Below, in pieces: positions 1-11,700 of a stretch of 64,000 bases of DNA. Position numbers and translations under genes: made by a program. The stretch lies in contig NC_049907.1 in NCBI RefSeq assembly GCF_001411555.2, forward strand, positions 38,989,482 through 39,053,481, written 5' to 3'. The DNA is from Juglans regia. Lineage: Eukaryota > Streptophyta > Magnoliopsida > Fagales > Juglandaceae. Numbering within the stretch: position 1 is the stretch's first letter; every line of letters begins with the position of its first letter. The notes beneath the pieces were generated by a model. That model made no database searches. It worked only from the letters and a program-made list of their open reading frames with translations, and was not told the DNA's origin.

Positions 1-1356
1 ATTCAATCTGGTTTGAGAAGATGATGATGATGTTGAGGATGACTTCACGCAACATTCTAAACCCCTCAAATATCCAGAACATGATCCAAGAACTTGAGAA
101 AGGATCTGAGCATCGTTGACAGATGATGGATCAGATAGATCTGCAACAGTTTTCTTAAGAGATATCATCTTGTCCTACAAAAACAAAAACATTAAAGTTA
201 GTATAAGTAACAAAAATATTATGTGACAATGAAATTAAAGGAACTTAAACTTACATAATTTGCGTCTGCTTCGGGACTGGTCCAAACACCATCATGATTT
301 TTATGTTCTATAGCATACAATTGGGTTAGATCATAGTCAGCAGGACTTTATTCTTTCTGCAAAAGGAAAATCTATATTAGAATTTAAACTAGAAAAATGT
401 ATTTTATGTTAATATTTAATGGGCACTAAAATAATTACCATTTTGTTAGACAAACGATGAAAAGATCGAGAAACCACATGATTATTTATCTTTAAATTTG
501 ATCTATTTGCTTTATTCACAGTACTCTGTTGCTAAAAAAAATATTAGTCTATATGTTTAATACATCTTTCATATATTATTAAAAAATGATAGCAAGAAAT
601 TACTTGATAAGCAGGATCTTCAAACATATCACAAACTTTCTCCCCTTTGTTTGGTGACATTGCTTGGAATGGATTTTGACGCGCCTTTATTATAGTACTG
701 AACTTCTTATAGTGTGCATGATATCGACATTTGTACCTCTGAAATGCATTTGATATTAGTTCCTCAATAGTTAATCGGTCATCTCGTCGGTCAAAATTAA
801 GCTCAAACTCATCATTTCAAAAATGATAAACAATTAGTATAAATACAAAGTAACTTGAAAGTAATATGTTATATACTTAGTTGCTTGAGATGTGGTTTAT
901 TACCGAGCAACGATTTTTGATGTGGTCTTTCACATCTTGGAAAACTTTAGACTAAGAGGATGTAGCAATCAATGCATACGTGTGAGTAAGTATACCAACA
1001 TAAGAAGCAAGCCAAGCTGCCGAATCTTTAGAGCCACTGGTGTGATCATTAGAAATATCCACCTTGATTTTATCCACTTTCCTTACTTTCTCTATGCAGA
1101 CACCCCTCGCAGTGCCTCTACCTCGGCACTGGCTTACAATAGCTATATATACAATAATTAAAGCATAATTTTTTAATTAATTATTGTATTTTATAGATAT
1201 ATTACTAAAATTGAGCATAAAATGTGATATTTAATTTGATAAAATACCTTGTTCTGGGTCAGGTGATGTTGGCTCACTATTCATGGCAGGTGAACCACAC
1301 AGGGAGTTAGTGATGGATGAGGATGGCACACGTGTTGCTTTGCGTTTGGGAGGCAT
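1..1356 (-). pseudogene. CACTA second ORF, plant transposase Ptta/En/Spm (Transposase_24-like), partial
   Basis: On the - strand an ATG at 1356 opens MPPKRKATRVPSSS and ends at a donor near 1247. Further pieces follow in order: KDHIKNRCSVINHISS (near 880-950); FELNFDRRDDRLTIEELIS then RYKCRYHAHYKKFS (about 800-690); MSPNKGEKVCDMFEDPAYQ (about 660-604); DLTQLYAIEHKNHDGVWTSP (about 330-260); and a tail with DAQILSQVLGSCSGYLRG (about 110-60). These match the conserved pieces of the protein encoded downstream of TNP2 in plant CACTA elements, which is thought to bind DNA. Introns separate several of them. An in-frame stop (KE*SPADYD, near 350) and probable frame changes suggest decay. The gene runs off the left edge. 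Confidence 0.7.
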
Positions 1357-1608
1357 ATCTATTTGAAATTGTAACAAATTATTATTCAAACAAATTTTAT
1401 GGATATTTATAAGAATAATACTTACAAAAATTCTTGTTTGAAATTAATTCACTATCCGTTTTGCTAGACCAGTCGCCCTCATCCTCACTAGACACTTCAG
1501 TTGATTCATCTTTTTCAAATATTTCACCCACAATTATTTCGGGTTGAACATCTTCTCTACTCAATGAGACCATATCATATTGGTTTAGATCAACAAATAA
1601 ATTGATGC
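1357..1608 (-). other. Intergenic part of CACTA between its two ORFs
   Basis: On the - strand this contains an acidic, serine-rich reading that may be the 3' end of the first transposase gene or the 5' leader of the second. Nothing is certain here. Confidence 0.3.
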
Positions 1609-2545
1609 CTACTTTGTTTTCTTGATATTTGCTGAACTATCAACTTCTTCATGTAGTTCGTCTATCTTTGGAATGTAATCATATACATTTCTTGGTGCAA
1701 ACTTCTCTACTACCTGCCATGGGTTCCCGTACTCTGGATCATTTAAATAAAAAACTTGATTCACTTGGCAAGCGAGAACGAATGGATTGTCTTCATACCA
1801 TGTGCGAGATGTATTGATACTTACAAAACAATTATAGTTACGCACTCCCAACCTAAGATTTGAGACATCACACCAATTATATTTAAACAACCAGACCATA
1901 TATCCTCACACGTACTTTACCGCTATAATACCACGGAGTACTACGTTACCCTGAGGAAGAGCCTCTTTAAATAATTCTAGTAACATGTCGATGACCTTGG
2001 TGGAAATACGACAAATAGATTTAATATGGATTAACCTCACCGTGAAAGATAATTTGCTATGACGAGTGCACCCCTCGTACAACTCTCTTTGTGCATCCTC
2101 CTACAGTCTTGCAAAGTTTCCATTTCCCTTAAATGATTGTGCAGATGTTCATTCTTCATTCCTCATCCCAAATATTCCGACACCCAGATCGCCTAACATC
2201 TCAGTCATATTCTCTCTATTATCATCATTGTCATCATGATCATCCACATTAATGTCGTCCAAGTCGATGTCATTACCCTCCTTCATTCGATTGATCTGAC
2301 TGCTAAATCTAACTCATTTGGGAAATGGTTTGCCATGTAAGACTCAAGGTGAATATTTAGGATCGATTCCATTTACAAATAAATGATCATCCACTACTAC
2401 CAAATTATAAGAACTAAGATTTTTGTACTTTTTGCATGGACATCTTATAAATACTCGACTATCTATACTCATGCGAGCAAACTCTATTAAAAACTTCACT
2501 CCTTATGCATACTCATTATAATGTCGCCCAAGTTTATCTCTCAAT
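1609..2545 (-). pseudogene. TNP2-type CACTA transposase, core deleted (N-terminus joined to DUF4216)
   Basis: The - strand reads, in order: a transposase-associated domain around 2480-2320 (MSIDSRVFIRCPCKKYKN, then VDDHLFVNGIDPKYSP); an acidic linker rich in D and N around 2280-2220; the TNP2 N-terminal stretch around 2110-1985 (EDAQRELYEGCTRHSKLSF, then MLLELFKEALPQG); and directly afterwards a DUF4216 domain at about 1960-1609 (MVWLFKYNWCDVSN, NPFVLACQVNQVFYLNDPEY). In full-length plant CACTA transposases the catalytic TNP2 core and DUF4218 lie between these two ends, several hundred residues apart, so a deletion has fused them. In-frame stops (SP*VLHG, PK*VRF, RV*GYM) confirm it is dead. 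Confidence 0.75.
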
Positions 2546-2870
2546 AACATCTAACTTTTATCTATTGTATTTCTATTACTTGTCAGATGTCCATAAAAAA
2601 ATTCAATTTTCACAAACACAATCTCATAAGATATATATTGATTGACGACCCATTTTAAATGGGATTGTACAAACACAAATATACCAAAAATCTTAACATA
2701 ATTAATTAAAAACTATAAATTATCAAAAATCTAAAAATTATAAATATTACCTCAAATTTAAGCAATCCAAACAAAATATGAATCCACAATACCTACATAA
2801 ACATAAAACACATTATGAGAAAATCCTAAATCATGTGCAATAAATTAACATTAATGAAACCCGAAATACT

Positions 2871-2901
<31 letters not shown>

Positions 2902-3079
2902 CAATATCTCTTATAAATCTCTCCACTCTCTCAAGAATGCCTTCTTTCTCACTAAGTTTGTTCCTCTCTCTCTCCACAACACTCTCTCACACACACAAAA
3001 TTGTCTGCCATGCTCTGCCTCCAAATAAATCCAACTTCATTGTGAAAATGAACTAGAAGTTGAAGTATTTAAATCTATA
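2546..3079. other. AT-rich CACTA interior, no gene seen
   Basis: This is low-complexity sequence with an AAAAGAAAAG run near 2875-2900 and a CTCTCT-rich stretch near 2920-3000. It may be the 5' leader of the - strand transposase gene. I see no coding sequence. Confidence 0.4.
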
Positions 3080-3400
3080 GTCTCGTTCAAACTGGATATT
3101 TACGCATTCGAACACGAAAATATCGAATAGGCGCCAAATCTGTCGTGATTTAGTTTACATTCGAACAAATATTGTCGTTTAAACTAACAAATCATAATAT
3201 TTCTTGGCATATTCTTCAAATGTAGAGAAGCTCTATGGGTAGTTTTGTAACACAATTTGACTAGTGCGTTCGAAAGAGGAATTTTCACGTTTGAATAAAT
3301 TAACATTTAGAATATTTGGCGCGAAATTTCCCTCCAAACACATTTCATGAGATAAATCTGTTCGAACGGGACGTTATTGGGTTCGAACTAATAATAGTAT
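3080..3400. repeat. CACTA subterminal-type TTCGAAC motif cluster (inner block)
   Basis: Repeated short motifs around CGTTCRAA / TTCGAAC occur at about 3086, 3109, 3169, 3269 and 3360-3395, in both orientations. The same motif recurs next to the element's terminus at 4930-5175. Short repeats of this kind near CACTA ends are normally transposase-binding sites, but this block is about 1.9 kb from the terminus. Confidence 0.45.
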
Positions 3401-3613
3401 TATTATACTTATAAGTAATTTCCTCTAATTTTAATAATCTATTGTATAAAATATTTTAATATTATATAGTATATAATATATATATATACTATATCAACTA
3501 TTTTATATTATAATTGATAATATATAATATACTTTTGGTCTAAATAACTTATATTAATAGTAACTAGTAACTATAGTTAATGTTATATTATTAGATAACT
3601 TAAGGAGTATAAT

Positions 3614-3848
3614 TATCATAACTTATAATAGCTATAATTATATAGTAACTATATAATACTTACACTATAGTAGCTATATAACTAATAAGTAGTATATATA
3701 TATATTAATTATATTAACTTGTATAGTTATCATAACTTATAATAGTTATAGCCATATAGTAACTATATAATACTTACACTATAGTAGCTATATAACTAAT
3801 AAGTACTATATATATTAATTATATTAACTTGTATAGTTATCATAACTT
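3614..3848. repeat. Two-copy AT-rich tandem repeat (unit about 110-114 bp)
   Basis: The unit starts TATCATAACTTATAATAG and contains ACTATATAATACTTACACTA. It begins at 3614 and again at 3728, and a third start with only the first few bases is at 3838. The copies differ mainly in the length of an internal TATATA run. Confidence 0.7.
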
Positions 3849-3849
3849 C

Positions 3850-4495
3850 CGCATCCTCTACGCTAGCCCCGAATGTAGAGTCGGATGTTAGTTTAGATGG
3901 TAGTGAGGATGAGAATCTACCTGATGATGGTTTCAAAGACGATTAGGTACGTCAGCTACTACGAGACCTTTCGGCTTCTCCATATGATGGGAGCAAGGTA
4001 ATCCAACAGGCCGATTGTATAACATTTTTCAGAATGCTTAATTTGATTATTGGCTATAACATCGATATGAAAAAACACAAGACTGATTTCGGGATTGATC
4101 GAGCCAAATTTTTGCTGCGAATAGCATGAGGGGACCCCATTGATCTGGCATTGTATTTTTTTCTCCTCATTCGATTGGAGTCACGCTATTCCAGTGAAAG
4201 TAGTCTACCATTTGCACTGCTGATATCTAACATCCTATTCTGATCGGGGGTTATAGTGTTTGTGACTGAGAGGAGGTAGCCATATATGGGGCTCCTTAAC
4301 AAGATCACATTCAGCAAGAGCAAAGGGCACTTGCGGAAGACTGCACCAAAATAGCCTAGTGCCACGCCGACAGATCCAACTTTTAGTAGTATTGCCGCTA
4401 TTGAGAGATAGCCTCATGGGGCTACTTTGGATCAGGTACGAGCTCTGTTTGTGGAGTTCGTTGAGTCAATCATGGAGAAGCTTAGGGATTTATAA
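3850..4495 (+). pseudogene. Putative plant transposon protein domain, decayed
   Basis: The + strand conceptual translation has several in-frame stops but clear protein-like stretches: GSEDENLPDDGFKDD, a hydrophobic block IDLALYFFLLIRLESRY, then SSLPFALLISNILF and LLNKITFSKSKGHLRKTA. This resembles the 'putative plant transposon protein' proteins often embedded in plant elements, with a pattern of small-residue leader, PxGxLLT-like block and basic tail. It runs opposite to the CACTA transposase genes, within the same element. I cannot tell whether it is a CACTA accessory gene or a separate insertion. Confidence 0.45.
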
Positions 4496-4499
4496 AGAC

Positions 4500-4929
4500 A
4501 CATTAAATGTTACAAGATGATGTTGATCTACTTAGTAAATATTGATCGTTTTAGTTATTATTTTACTTTTTTATGTTGTCTTCAACATTATATATTTGTG
4601 ATGTAATTAATGAATAGCTTTTATTTTTCGTGTTTGCTACCTTGTTTATTTTTTTCATTTTACTTGCCATTCATTATAATATAAATGATGATACTATCTT
4701 TGAAGTTATATTTATATAAATTTAACATAAAAGAAATCACTATAAAGTTTTGAAAGTAATTATATAAAATTAATTTACGAATTTATAAATATTTTAACTC
4801 ACTGCAAATCATAATATATAATATATACACATTTCTTTATTTTGAAAATGATAACAAACTAATGGAAAAAATATTTATTACTTTAATAGAAAAAATATAT
4901 GTACAAATTAATGATGATAAACAAATTAA
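4500..4929. other. AT-rich spacer, nothing recognised
   Basis: This is AT-rich non-coding sequence within the CACTA element with no convincing ORF or repeat. Confidence 0.4.
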
Positions 4930-5175
4930 TGGAAAAAATGTCCGTTCGAATGTATAAATTTAAGTTCGAACGGTTATTAACTTTTCTCGAGAAAAATTAA
5001 TTAATTTCCCGCCAATATTATTATTTGAACAAACTATATACTGTTCGAACATACATTAATTCTATGTTTGAATCTATTTTAATTCGTTCGAACGGTTTTA
5101 TTATTTTGAGACAATTTTGTTCGTTACAAAATAACTTGTTCGAATGGATATTTATCTGTTCAAACGAATTTAGTA
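4930..5175. repeat. CACTA subterminal repeat block
   Basis: At least six copies of GTTCGAA[C/T]GG-like motifs occur near 4941, 4963, 5042, 5083, 5138 and 5158, within 350 bp of the CACTACAAGAG terminus at 5281. This is typical placement for transposase-binding subterminal repeats. Confidence 0.6.
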
Positions 5176-5375
5176 GCTCGGATATTCTTGGAGACAAAAT
5201 CTCTAAAAATGACTTTTTTAAGGATGAAATTTAATTCATCCTTAACAAATTTCGTCCATAAAAATCAAATCTCTTGTAGTGGTACCATTACATGCAGCAG
5301 CCATGCATTCTGACTTTTAAGAGTACTTTAGGAATTCGTAGCAAAAGAAAACCCTCATACTACTTAAATACCAAG

Positions 5376-5377
<2 letters not shown>

Positions 5378-5412
<35 letters not shown>
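5378..5412. repeat. AT dinucleotide microsatellite
   Basis: A near-pure (TA)n run. Confidence 0.85.
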
Positions 5413-5416
<4 letters not shown>

Positions 5417-5515
5417 CCCCTTATACTTAAAAGCTGCTATAAATGTGAACAGTAATGAATAGTGATACGTGTTTTACGCTTTTTTTCTTCCACCTTACGT
5501 CCTTCTTTGCATCCG

Positions 5516-5665
5516 CGTCCCTCTCTACATCCTCACAGCAAAACTACGGTAAAATCACCATAAAATCACAGCAAAATCACCACAAAAATACCACAATCCA
5601 CGTCCCTCTCTACATCCTCACAGCAAAACCACGGTAAAATCACCACAAAAATACCACAAAATAAA
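5516..5665. repeat. Imperfect tandem repeat, unit about 85 bp
   Basis: CGTCCCTCTCTACATCCTCA followed by CAGCAAAA, ACGGTAAAATCACC and CACAAAAATACCACA starts at 5516 and again at 5601. It lies at one end of a dispersed repeat that continues to about 6250. Confidence 0.65.
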
Positions 5666-6250
5666 AAATCACCACACAAATCACCAAATCAACACATAGG
5701 TTTCCTCGCAAATCAGGGTCATCGACTGGAGGAAAGGAGGAAGTGGCGGGGTCGTCGGCGAAGGAGGAGGCTGATGGTGGTGGTGCGATACCATAGGGGT
5801 GGCTAACGGTGTTGCTACGGGGAGAAACCAGTGCGTGTAGAGGAAGAGAGAGGGCTACGGGCTTCAGCCTGTTGTAGTAGGATAGAGAGAGGTCTGTGGA
5901 GATAAGATCGGCGTGGGGAAGGTCGCCGGTGATTGGGCTTGGTGGTGTCGTGGTAGCGGCGGTCGATTGCGTTGCGCGGAGCCGGGGAGAAGAGATCAAG
6001 AGGGAGAGGGGCGTGTGGCTAGAGGGAGGGAGGAGAGAGAGGAAATAGGGAAAAATGAAAGAAAAAGTTAGGGTTTGATATTTTAATCTCAACCATTCAT
6101 CTTGAATCTCCAGAATTGATCCAACAGTGAAGATTAAAACATTAAAAATAAACTAACTTAAAATAGATAATTAAAATTTAAATTGAATTTTAATTTATAA
6201 CATACTAATATTTCATCATTAAATAAATGATAGAGTTTTGTTAAATATTT
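5666..6250. repeat. Dispersed repeat copy, same family as 19650-19915 (opposite orientation)
   Basis: The 6010-6250 part contains CTCAACCATTCATCTTGAAT and TTTCATCATTAAATAAATGA. The reverse complements of both recur near 19846 and 19695, with a matching pyrimidine-rich block (CTCTCTCTCC) at the same relative place. The copy at 19640 ends in a Helitron-like 3' terminus, so this is plausibly a related, truncated Helitron-type element. A - strand open frame here (6092-5640) has no ATG and is proline/serine-rich. I do not call it a gene. Confidence 0.5.
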
Positions 6251-7607
6251 TTAAAAGAGTAAAGTCATATAAATAATTAGAATTTTTAATATAATTTAAA
6301 TCTCATAATATTCTTAATTAACTAAAATCATTTAAGTAAAATGATTTTCTACCATTATAATACTTTTGGAGTTTCTAAAATAGAAGAGACCTACTTTAAT
6401 GATGAAAAAATGTGAGAATAATATAAAATAAAAGACTGTAGTTTTTTAGTACTCCCTGGGTCATTGAGTAGTATGGTTGAATTCTACAATTCATATATTT
6501 TGCTAAGAAAATTATTACTAGAATATCTAAAATCTTTTAATTTTCATATTATTCATATTATTGTAATATTTTGTTATCATTAAGATGCTTGTTAAAATTT
6601 ATTTTTCTGCTTCTGTGCATTAAATTATTAACTAAATAATTTTATTTAAAAAAATATATTATTTTTATATTTTATAGATATTAATTACTTGGAAAATGTA
6701 CATTACACGTCACTCCACAATTAATATATATTATATATATGTATATATATCATCAACACCTTAGATTAACACCGCGTGGCTGCCGATATATATGTCTATG
6801 CAAAGCCTTTAATAATTATGGTCAATGCACGCTAAAACCTAGCAGTTAATTTGATGCACTAAATCTCTTATAGGAAACGTTGACATGATTCTTTTTATTA
6901 AAAAAAGATAAAAAAAGTTTTAAAAGAAGAAAAAATCTTATATCTCATAAAAATTATTTTCATCTTTAATTTATTATATTTTATTAAATCGATATCTTAC
7001 AGGTCAATATTAATATACAATTTGGTACCCGAACTTATTTACAAGAAGAGTTTTCCTTTAGGTAAACAAATCAAATCAGGGCCACGTCATGATCTAAAAT
7101 TAATGAGTCTACATCCCTTCTTTGTTGGAAAATCCTGCCAGAACTCCTCCCATCATTGGTAACTAGTGTGTTCATTCGATCGATTCTTCTAACGATCGAC
7201 GGATATCATTAGAATCCGGGGAGCGTTAATTATACATTTATTACATGCATGCAGCTGGATTAATATAATTAAATACAATTAAGCAGGCCTGACGTTATAA
7301 ATTAACTTTTAGGACGAATAATAACACTTTAATTAAAATTAAGGAACTCCTATATGGAATTTAAAAAATATATTAAAAAAGCAAATAAATTTTTTTTGTC
7401 GAATTAATCTTTGCTACAATAGTAGCTAGCTAGCTAGGGTGGTAGTACTGATGCAGACGTACATGCATGAATAGAAGGTAGAAGGAAGATCTTAGGGATC
7501 ATAGTACTTCATGTGTGCCCAATATTTAATAATTCTTACATTAGTAGGCTTGGCGACCTTTTTTATTCACAAATGTTCAAACGTAGAAGGTAGTACGTAG
7601 AAGGAAC
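6251..7607. other. Intergenic, no gene seen
   Basis: AT-rich sequence with short TATATA runs near 6727-6755. I see no coding region, RNA gene or recognisable element. Confidence 0.5.
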
Positions 7608-7610
7608 TTA

Positions 7611-7819
7611 GGCCCGTTTGTTTTTAGAGATGAGATGAGATGAGTTGAGATTAAAGTTAAAAAATTGAATAAAATATTGTTAAAATATATTTTTTAATAT
7701 TATTGTTGTTTTGGAATTTGAAAAAGTTGAATTGTTTATTTTATTTTGTGTGGGGATTTAAGAAAGTTGTAATGATGAGGTGAGATGAGATGAGATGTTT
7801 TTGAAAAACAAACAAGGCC
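7611..7819. mobile_element. Tourist-like (PIF/Harbinger) MITE, complete, TTA target duplication
   Basis: This 209-bp element has terminal inverted repeats GGCCCGTTTGTTTTTAGAGA (left) and GGCCTTGTTTGTTTTTCAAA (right end read on the - strand), flanked by TTA at 7608-7610 and 7820-7822. The TTA duplication and GGSC-GTTTG ends are Tourist hallmarks. The GAGATGAGATGAG subterminal run and the internal TTGAATAAAATATTGTTA / GGGATTTGAAAAAGTT blocks define a family that recurs at least ten times in the window. Confidence 0.85.
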
Positions 7820-7914
7820 TTAATGATCAGGGCAATACACAGTGTCCATAGTACGTACTAATTAATTTGATGAGATTGAAATGAAAAGTACATTTACATA
7901 CTGAATTATCAAAC

Positions 7915-8370
7915 TAGGACCTATTTGAAATCGTATTTGAAATCGTTTGAGAATAGAAGCACATATGTACATTGTTTGTCTAATTAGGAAATATTTAGAG
8001 AATGAGATGAGATGATGTATCTGTAAATAATAATAACGAAATAATTTATAAATAAATGTTTTATAGGATTTTTAAAAATAGAGAGAAAAAGTTAAATAAA
8101 AATATTATAAAGTTAAAATATTGTTAGAATATAATTTTTAATATTACTTTTGTTTTAAGATTTAAAAAAAATTAAATTATTTTTTTTGTTTTGTTTGAAA
8201 GTTTGAGAATTATTTTTTGAATTATCAGGTAATGATTAGATAAAAAAATTAAAAAATTAAAATTGAAAACTAGTGTTTGTATTTGCAGAGTGATATTTGA
8301 GAAGGAAATAAGATAAAAAAATTTTTAGATGAGATGAGACCATCTCCATTAATCCCAAACAACCCTTTAG
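7915..8370. mobile_element. Degenerate copies of the same MITE family
   Basis: This starts around GGACCTATTTGAAATCG and ends around CCCAAACAACCCTTTA. It contains the family landmarks GATGAGATGATG, TTTTTAATATTACTTTTGTT and TTAGATGAGATGAGACC. It is longer than a single copy, so probably two fused or nested copies. Confidence 0.5.
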
Positions 8371-8677
8371 TCTAGCCTTCCTACACTAGTAGCTAGCTGG
8401 TATGGTTGCCGACTTTTTCTCCTAAGAAATTCATATATTCTAATAATGAAAAAAAAAACAAAATAGGGGATGGAGTGCTCCAACAAGAGTTTTAATAATT
8501 ATTACAATTGCTAGAAAAATGCAAATAAAGAAAGAAAAAAAAAGGAAGTAGAGCTAAATGATTAATACTACTGATCCAATGATCCCAAGTTTCCTTGGCC
8601 GCTCAAGTATCAAGAAAAGAGCCGCCAATAAATTAGTGGTCCAGAAGATTATGGAGCACTTTGATTTGCTTGGAGCG

Positions 8678-8765
8678 GTGAGCTTTTGTAGGTTGTTCAG
8701 GAGGCTTTATTAGATAAATATGTGAGCTTTTGTAGGTTGTTCAGGAGGCTTTATTAGATAAATAT
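8678..8765. repeat. Perfect 44-bp tandem duplication
   Basis: GTGAGCTTTTGTAGGTTGTT through TTATTAGATAAATAT occurs twice in direct succession (8678-8721 and 8722-8765) without a visible difference, so it is recent. Confidence 0.85.
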
Positions 8766-11700
8766 ATATGCATTCCCCGTCACACATAGTGGAGTATCAT
8801 GTTGGCTCTAGATCATTTAGAATAAGACAATAGAATGGTACCATGCATTTGGGTAGAATCAGGCAAATCCAGCATTTTCTCGGTGTTCAGGACGCATAAG
8901 CGACAATACCTGCATCATGTATAGCTCACGCATTGGCAAGAGAAGGGTGGAACTTTCGAAATATTTGAGGCTGGAAATTAGCCAACACAGCAACGCATAT
9001 ATATATATATCAATCATGTCAATGGCCCAACGATATGATATATACCAAGTAAAACTCATATTGATGCGTAGTCTGAGCGGAACGTGAGGTTTACATACAC
9101 ACTTGTTGAATTCAGTCACCTGTACTTGTTCAGTCAGCTTATAGATCAGCAGCTTGCAATTTCAGATCAGATGCTGCACATGTAGGCTAGAGATGTCCTA
9201 ATTAAACACGTACGATCGATGGATCGACCTTCATTGTTCCTTGAAAAATAAAACAAGAAAAATGAAAATAGAGATTCTGTTTCTGAACAGATCGAAGAGA
9301 GAGGTACAGTACCGGGTGGGAGGGGCTAGCACTACTCCTCTCTCCCATCAAATAGGGAGCTTTGAAGACGGAAGCTGTGATCAGGAGAAATTTTTCTTTC
9401 TGAGAGAAAAGTTAAGTCGTCCGAGCTGTAAAAGTAAAAGAAATAGATCAGAATGGTTGGCGACGTCGTACTTTTTTATTCACAAGCATTATTAGAAGAA
9501 ACATAAACAATACACAATGTCCACTTATAATTCGATGAGATATATAGGAATGAATAATCAATATTAATGCACCATTTTGATCAGTAGAAAAAAAAAGATC
9601 GATCGATCGAAGAAGGAATGCAACAATATTTGCAAGTCGACGTTTTACTTAATTACCACGCGTCTGAAGCCACATTCACCTGAGCAAAAGCCGTGCGTGG
9701 ATCGTCAAGAACACGTGATCGATGCTTCGACGGTTCGACGACCCTGCGAACACGAAAACATAAACAGGAGAATGCATGCTTTTCGCCGTAAGTACGCTCA
9801 TGTGAAAGTAAAGAAACACACATGATGAGATAGCAATGCGCAGCACACATGCATGCATGCAGCAACTAATTAAGATGGGCAACTTCCATGCGATTCATGC
9901 ATGAAAGTACTTCTAATTTAAACTGATTTTAGCCCTTGCTTCCAGACCCCATATGCTTTTCCCTGATATCCTTTCTTAATTTATTTGGGAATATTCGTCA
10001 TGGGTACTGATCAAATATATAATAATAATTAATACTCCCTCTCAGATGATCATCTCCACTTGGAACAACATTGTATGGAAAGTACTAAAGTAAATTAGAA
10101 AGATGAAAATTATAATTTGCTTTAATCTACAATGCTTCCACCATATATGTCGATTCACAGACGACGTTAGTGGTGGTTCCATTTCTACCGAATCAATCAT
10201 ATTCTAATAACTAGATCTATCTCAATCTTACAGGCATTATCCGTTTTATATTCCAATTATCTTTTTTCTTCTAAATAATACCTGATCAAGTATCTCCGTA
10301 TTGCCTATAAGATCATGAGATCCGTGCAGATTTGAAATCTGGATTGGTGATTAAGTTTCTCTAGAGAACGTACAAATGATTTTTGGGTGAGCTAGCTAGG
10401 GTTCTGATCAAACTAAAAGCTTAGGGATCAGTTTGCTGCTGGTAAGTTACCTTGCATGCATCATCTAATATATTATATACATATAATAAAGATGGAAAAA
10501 TAATTAAGGTCGGAATTGATCAAATAAATTGGACCTTCATATATAAATATATATATATATATATTATAGAAACGTCTAAATTATATATGTATATATAATA
10601 TATGATCATTTCTAATAAAGCATCATCGCAATGTCTATTAATTTGCACCCCTTGATGAGTATATATATAACAATTAACACATGATTCATATTTATTAATC
10701 ATTGTCGTGTTAATCGTTTAATTGCTACTTGAACCATATAATCCTGCATATATAATGCTTAGTAGATGATTATGATCAGTACTACTGATCAGCTCCGATC
10801 CACCTCCTTCCTTTTGATTTTTATTTCCGTGAAACGGTAATAATATATCTATATATATATATATATATTTGTAGATTGATACTTAATTTTTAGGTGGACG
10901 TTTTTAATTAAGAACTTTAGTACTGATCTAAAATAATAATTTCCCTCCTTTCCCTGCTGCATGCCTTTGGCTTTGGGGTCTTTGATGAATTAATTGTGAT
11001 CTGGCCTGTCCCTTCAGAAATACTAGGGCAGTGCAGTAATCTTCAGGTTGTGGGCTCGCTGTTCTTTTTAGATTGACAAGCCGTTAAAACTTTTATCTTA
11101 CAACAATATTGTGATCATGAAATTCTAGTACTGATCATTAATTATACGTTCAGCTGAGTACTGATCAATTAATTAGTTGGTCAAGTACCGGAATGCCTGC
11201 ATATATATAAAGTTTTATTATCATCATATTAGTTACGTGAGATCCACCATGCATGCAGTGAACTTAATTTGCATACATGATCAGTAATTATGTTAAATTC
11301 TTGTGCAATCCTGACGATGCATGCTCAGGGAAATTATATGGTCCCTATATATATATATATATATATATATACAGACATGCACACACACGCTTAAAGATCA
11401 TCATCATGTGGTGATCAGTCATTAATATTGTTCCTTACGGTTGCCGTGATATTACTTATAATTAATTAAATAGGAGATCAGGGTAAAGATTTTATATGGA
11501 AAAATAGAAATTACATTATTAATTAGTACTGTTTTATTATCATCTTATGTAATTAATATAAGTGAATTTCTTAGATCAATTAATTGTTATTAAAAAAATA
11601 GAAATTGATCTAACACTATTAAATTAAAAACTTCCAATATCAGTAGTAGTAGATCGTGACACAATAATAACATAATGGTGCATTACTCACGTATTATATT

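Larger units (their letters stand above)
1..5281 (-). mobile_element. CACTA (En/Spm) DNA transposon, partial, internally deleted
   Basis: The right terminus is CTTGTAGTG at 5273-5281, which reads CACTACAAGAG on the - strand and is the classic CACTA terminal inverted repeat. Inside it, on the - strand, lie a TNP2-type transposase remnant (2545-1609) and a second ORF of the plant Ptta/En/Spm transposase type (1356-1). The other terminus is left of the window. Blocks of TTCGAAC-like motifs near the right end (4930-5175 and 3080-3400) look like subterminal transposase-binding repeats. An AT-rich stretch and a +-strand plant-transposon-domain pseudogene lie between them. The element cannot be autonomous because the transposase core is missing. 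Confidence 0.8.

Noticed and set aside
892..1161. + strand open frame of 89 codons
   Set aside because: It begins at GTG, not ATG, and lies opposite the clearly readable CACTA second ORF on the - strand; a shadow.
5640..6092. - strand open frame of 150 codons
   Set aside because: It has no ATG at its start, is Pro/Ser/Thr-rich, and lies in a dispersed repeat. Possibly a fragment of something captured, but unsupported.
9241..9882. Cluster of short open frames on both strands
   Set aside because: No domains, no splice context, mutually overlapping frames; not coding.
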